The notes under the pieces were generated by a model, which was not told where the DNA came from, did not search any database, and saw only the letters and a program-made list of their open reading frames with translations. This document shows, piece after piece, positions 5,246-5,916 of a stretch of 5,916 bases of DNA. Location of the stretch: assembly GCA_021731425.1 (NCBI GenBank), contig JAKFXJ010000274.1, positions 1 to 5,916 on the forward strand, read 5' to 3'. The position numbers were made by a program, and so were the translations under genes. Within the stretch, counting starts at the first letter, position 1. Every line of letters begins with the position of its first letter. The stretch is from Limnohabitans sp. Lineage in GTDB: Bacteria; Pseudomonadota; Gammaproteobacteria; Burkholderiales; Burkholderiaceae_C.

Positions 5246-5916
5246 TTAAAAGTTTTGGCGTTGTTCAGGCCAGACCAGACAGATCAAGGCGGACAGTTCC
5301 GCTTCACCCAAGCCCGCCGCTTGGGCAGTTCGCAGTTGCTGTTGAACTGTGGCCATGACCGGCATGGGGGCGCCACTGCTTTGCGCGACCTGCATCACGG
5401 TGTCAACATCTTTGAGCATGGTGGACAAAGCACCAATCGAGGGTTGAGTGGGCGTGACCATGCGCGGCACAAACACTTGCAAAGGCTTGGAGTCTGCCCA
5501 GCCGCCTTGCAGTGCTTTGGCCAGTTGATTCAGGTCGATGCCGTTGCGGTGGGCCAGGCCCACGGCTTCAGCAATGGCCACCACTGTGCTCGCCACAATG
5601 GTCTGGTTGCACAGTTTGGTGGCTTGACCCGCACCACTGTCGCCCATATGGGTGATGTTGCTGGCATAGGCTTGCATGGCTTGGCTGGCGCTGTCCAGGG
5701 CCCTGGATGAGCCGCCTACCATCACGGCCAGAGTCCCGGACTGCACGCCGGCCACGCCGCCAGATACAGGGGCATCCAACCAATCAGCCTGACAAGCTTC
5801 CAAGAGTCGTTGACTCCACACGCGAGTCTGTTCTGGGGGAACACTGGAGTGGTCCACCAGCCATTGCAATGCGCGAGCATGGACGATGCCGTCGGGGCCA
5901 AACACCACCTGTTCAA
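5246..5916 (-). CDS. NAD(P)-dependent 3-hydroxyisobutyrate dehydrogenase-family protein, N-terminus cut by window edge
   Basis: The frame runs in from the right edge (reading ...EQVVFGPDG) and ends with TAA at 5248-5246, giving 222 complete residues of a family usually about 290-300 long. The missing part is the Rossmann GxGxxG nucleotide-binding start. Counting from the GTG codon at 5908, visible motifs are: the substrate-binding DAPVSGGVAGVQSGTLAVMVGG (45-66); GAGQATKLCNQ (92-102) with the catalytic Lys98 and the Asn101 of the family's KxxN motif; GGWADSKPLQ (135-144); and LKDVDTVMQVA (165-175) with the conserved KD. Members oxidise or reduce short beta-hydroxyacids such as 3-hydroxyisobutyrate (valine breakdown) or tartronate semialdehyde; the GG.ADS.PLQ motif is also common in members of unproven substrate, so I do not assign mmsB or garR. 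Apparent GTG/ATG starts near the edge are internal codons. The gene is convergent with the channel gene. Confidence 0.92.
   Translation of the reverse strand, partial: EQVVFGPDGIVHARALQWLVDHSSVPPEQTRVWSQRLLEACQADWLDAPVSGGVAGVQSGTLAVMVGGSSRALDSASQAMQAYASNITHMGDSGAGQATKLCNQTIVASTVVAIAEAVGLAHRNGIDLNQLAKALQGGWADSKPLQVFVPRMVTPTQPSIGALSTMLKDVDTVMQVAQSSGAPMPVMATVQQQLRTAQAAGLGEAELSALICLVWPEQRQNF

Noticed and set aside
5228..5710. 160-codon plus-strand frame at the right end
   Set aside because: Antisense to the dehydrogenase with its conserved SGG and K..N motifs; no own motif or ribosome site.
5904..5908. Treating the GTG near 5908 as the true dehydrogenase start
   Set aside because: The frame stays open to the window edge and the family needs about 70 more N-terminal residues including the nucleotide-binding motif, so the gene is simply cut by the window.
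1..5916. CRISPR array, tRNA/rRNA, toxin-antitoxin, retron or defence island
   Set aside because: No regularly spaced repeats, structured RNA genes or matching protein families were seen on either strand.

Overview
The window looks like chromosomal DNA of a betaproteobacterium, most likely Burkholderiales/Comamonadaceae (Limnohabitans, Rhodoferax or Acidovorax type). I infer this from the moderately high GC, the protein styles and the tight gene spacing; no taxonomic marker gene is present.

Layout. (1) Bases 1-125 are the right-hand end of an IS3-family insertion sequence: the last 27 codons of its transposase plus a terminal end whose reverse complement starts TGAACCTGCCCC. (2) Bases 139-528 (minus) hold a small secreted protein of unknown function with clearly lower GC (about 47% by hand count), ending 13 bases from the IS edge. 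(3) Bases 578-2052 (minus) hold a two-gene unit: mltB (lytic murein transglycosylase B) overlapping a short Trp-rich protein of the TIGR02450 type. (4) Bases 2053-2163 are a divergent intergenic region. (5) Bases 2164-5231 (plus) hold three genes: a zinc-dependent class II-type histone deacetylase/acetylpolyamine amidohydrolase-like enzyme, a crotonase-fold protein resembling ECHDC3, and an MscS-family mechanosensitive channel that overlaps the crotonase gene by 13 bases. (6) Bases 5246-5916 (minus) hold the C-terminal three quarters of a 3-hydroxyisobutyrate dehydrogenase-family oxidoreductase, convergent with the channel gene and cut by the window edge.

How the genes relate. MltB and MscS both concern the cell envelope (wall remodelling and osmotic release), but they lie in opposite transcription units. 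The deacetylase, crotonase and dehydrogenase are metabolic by family, but nothing in the sequence ties them to one pathway. The most notable points are the crotonase-like protein, which lacks both catalytic glutamates of enoyl-CoA hydratase while keeping the oxyanion-hole loop and is translationally coupled to a channel, and the IS-flanked low-GC secreted orphan. I found no CRISPR array, tRNA, rRNA, phage or defence system. Most of this window is ordinary chromosomal content.
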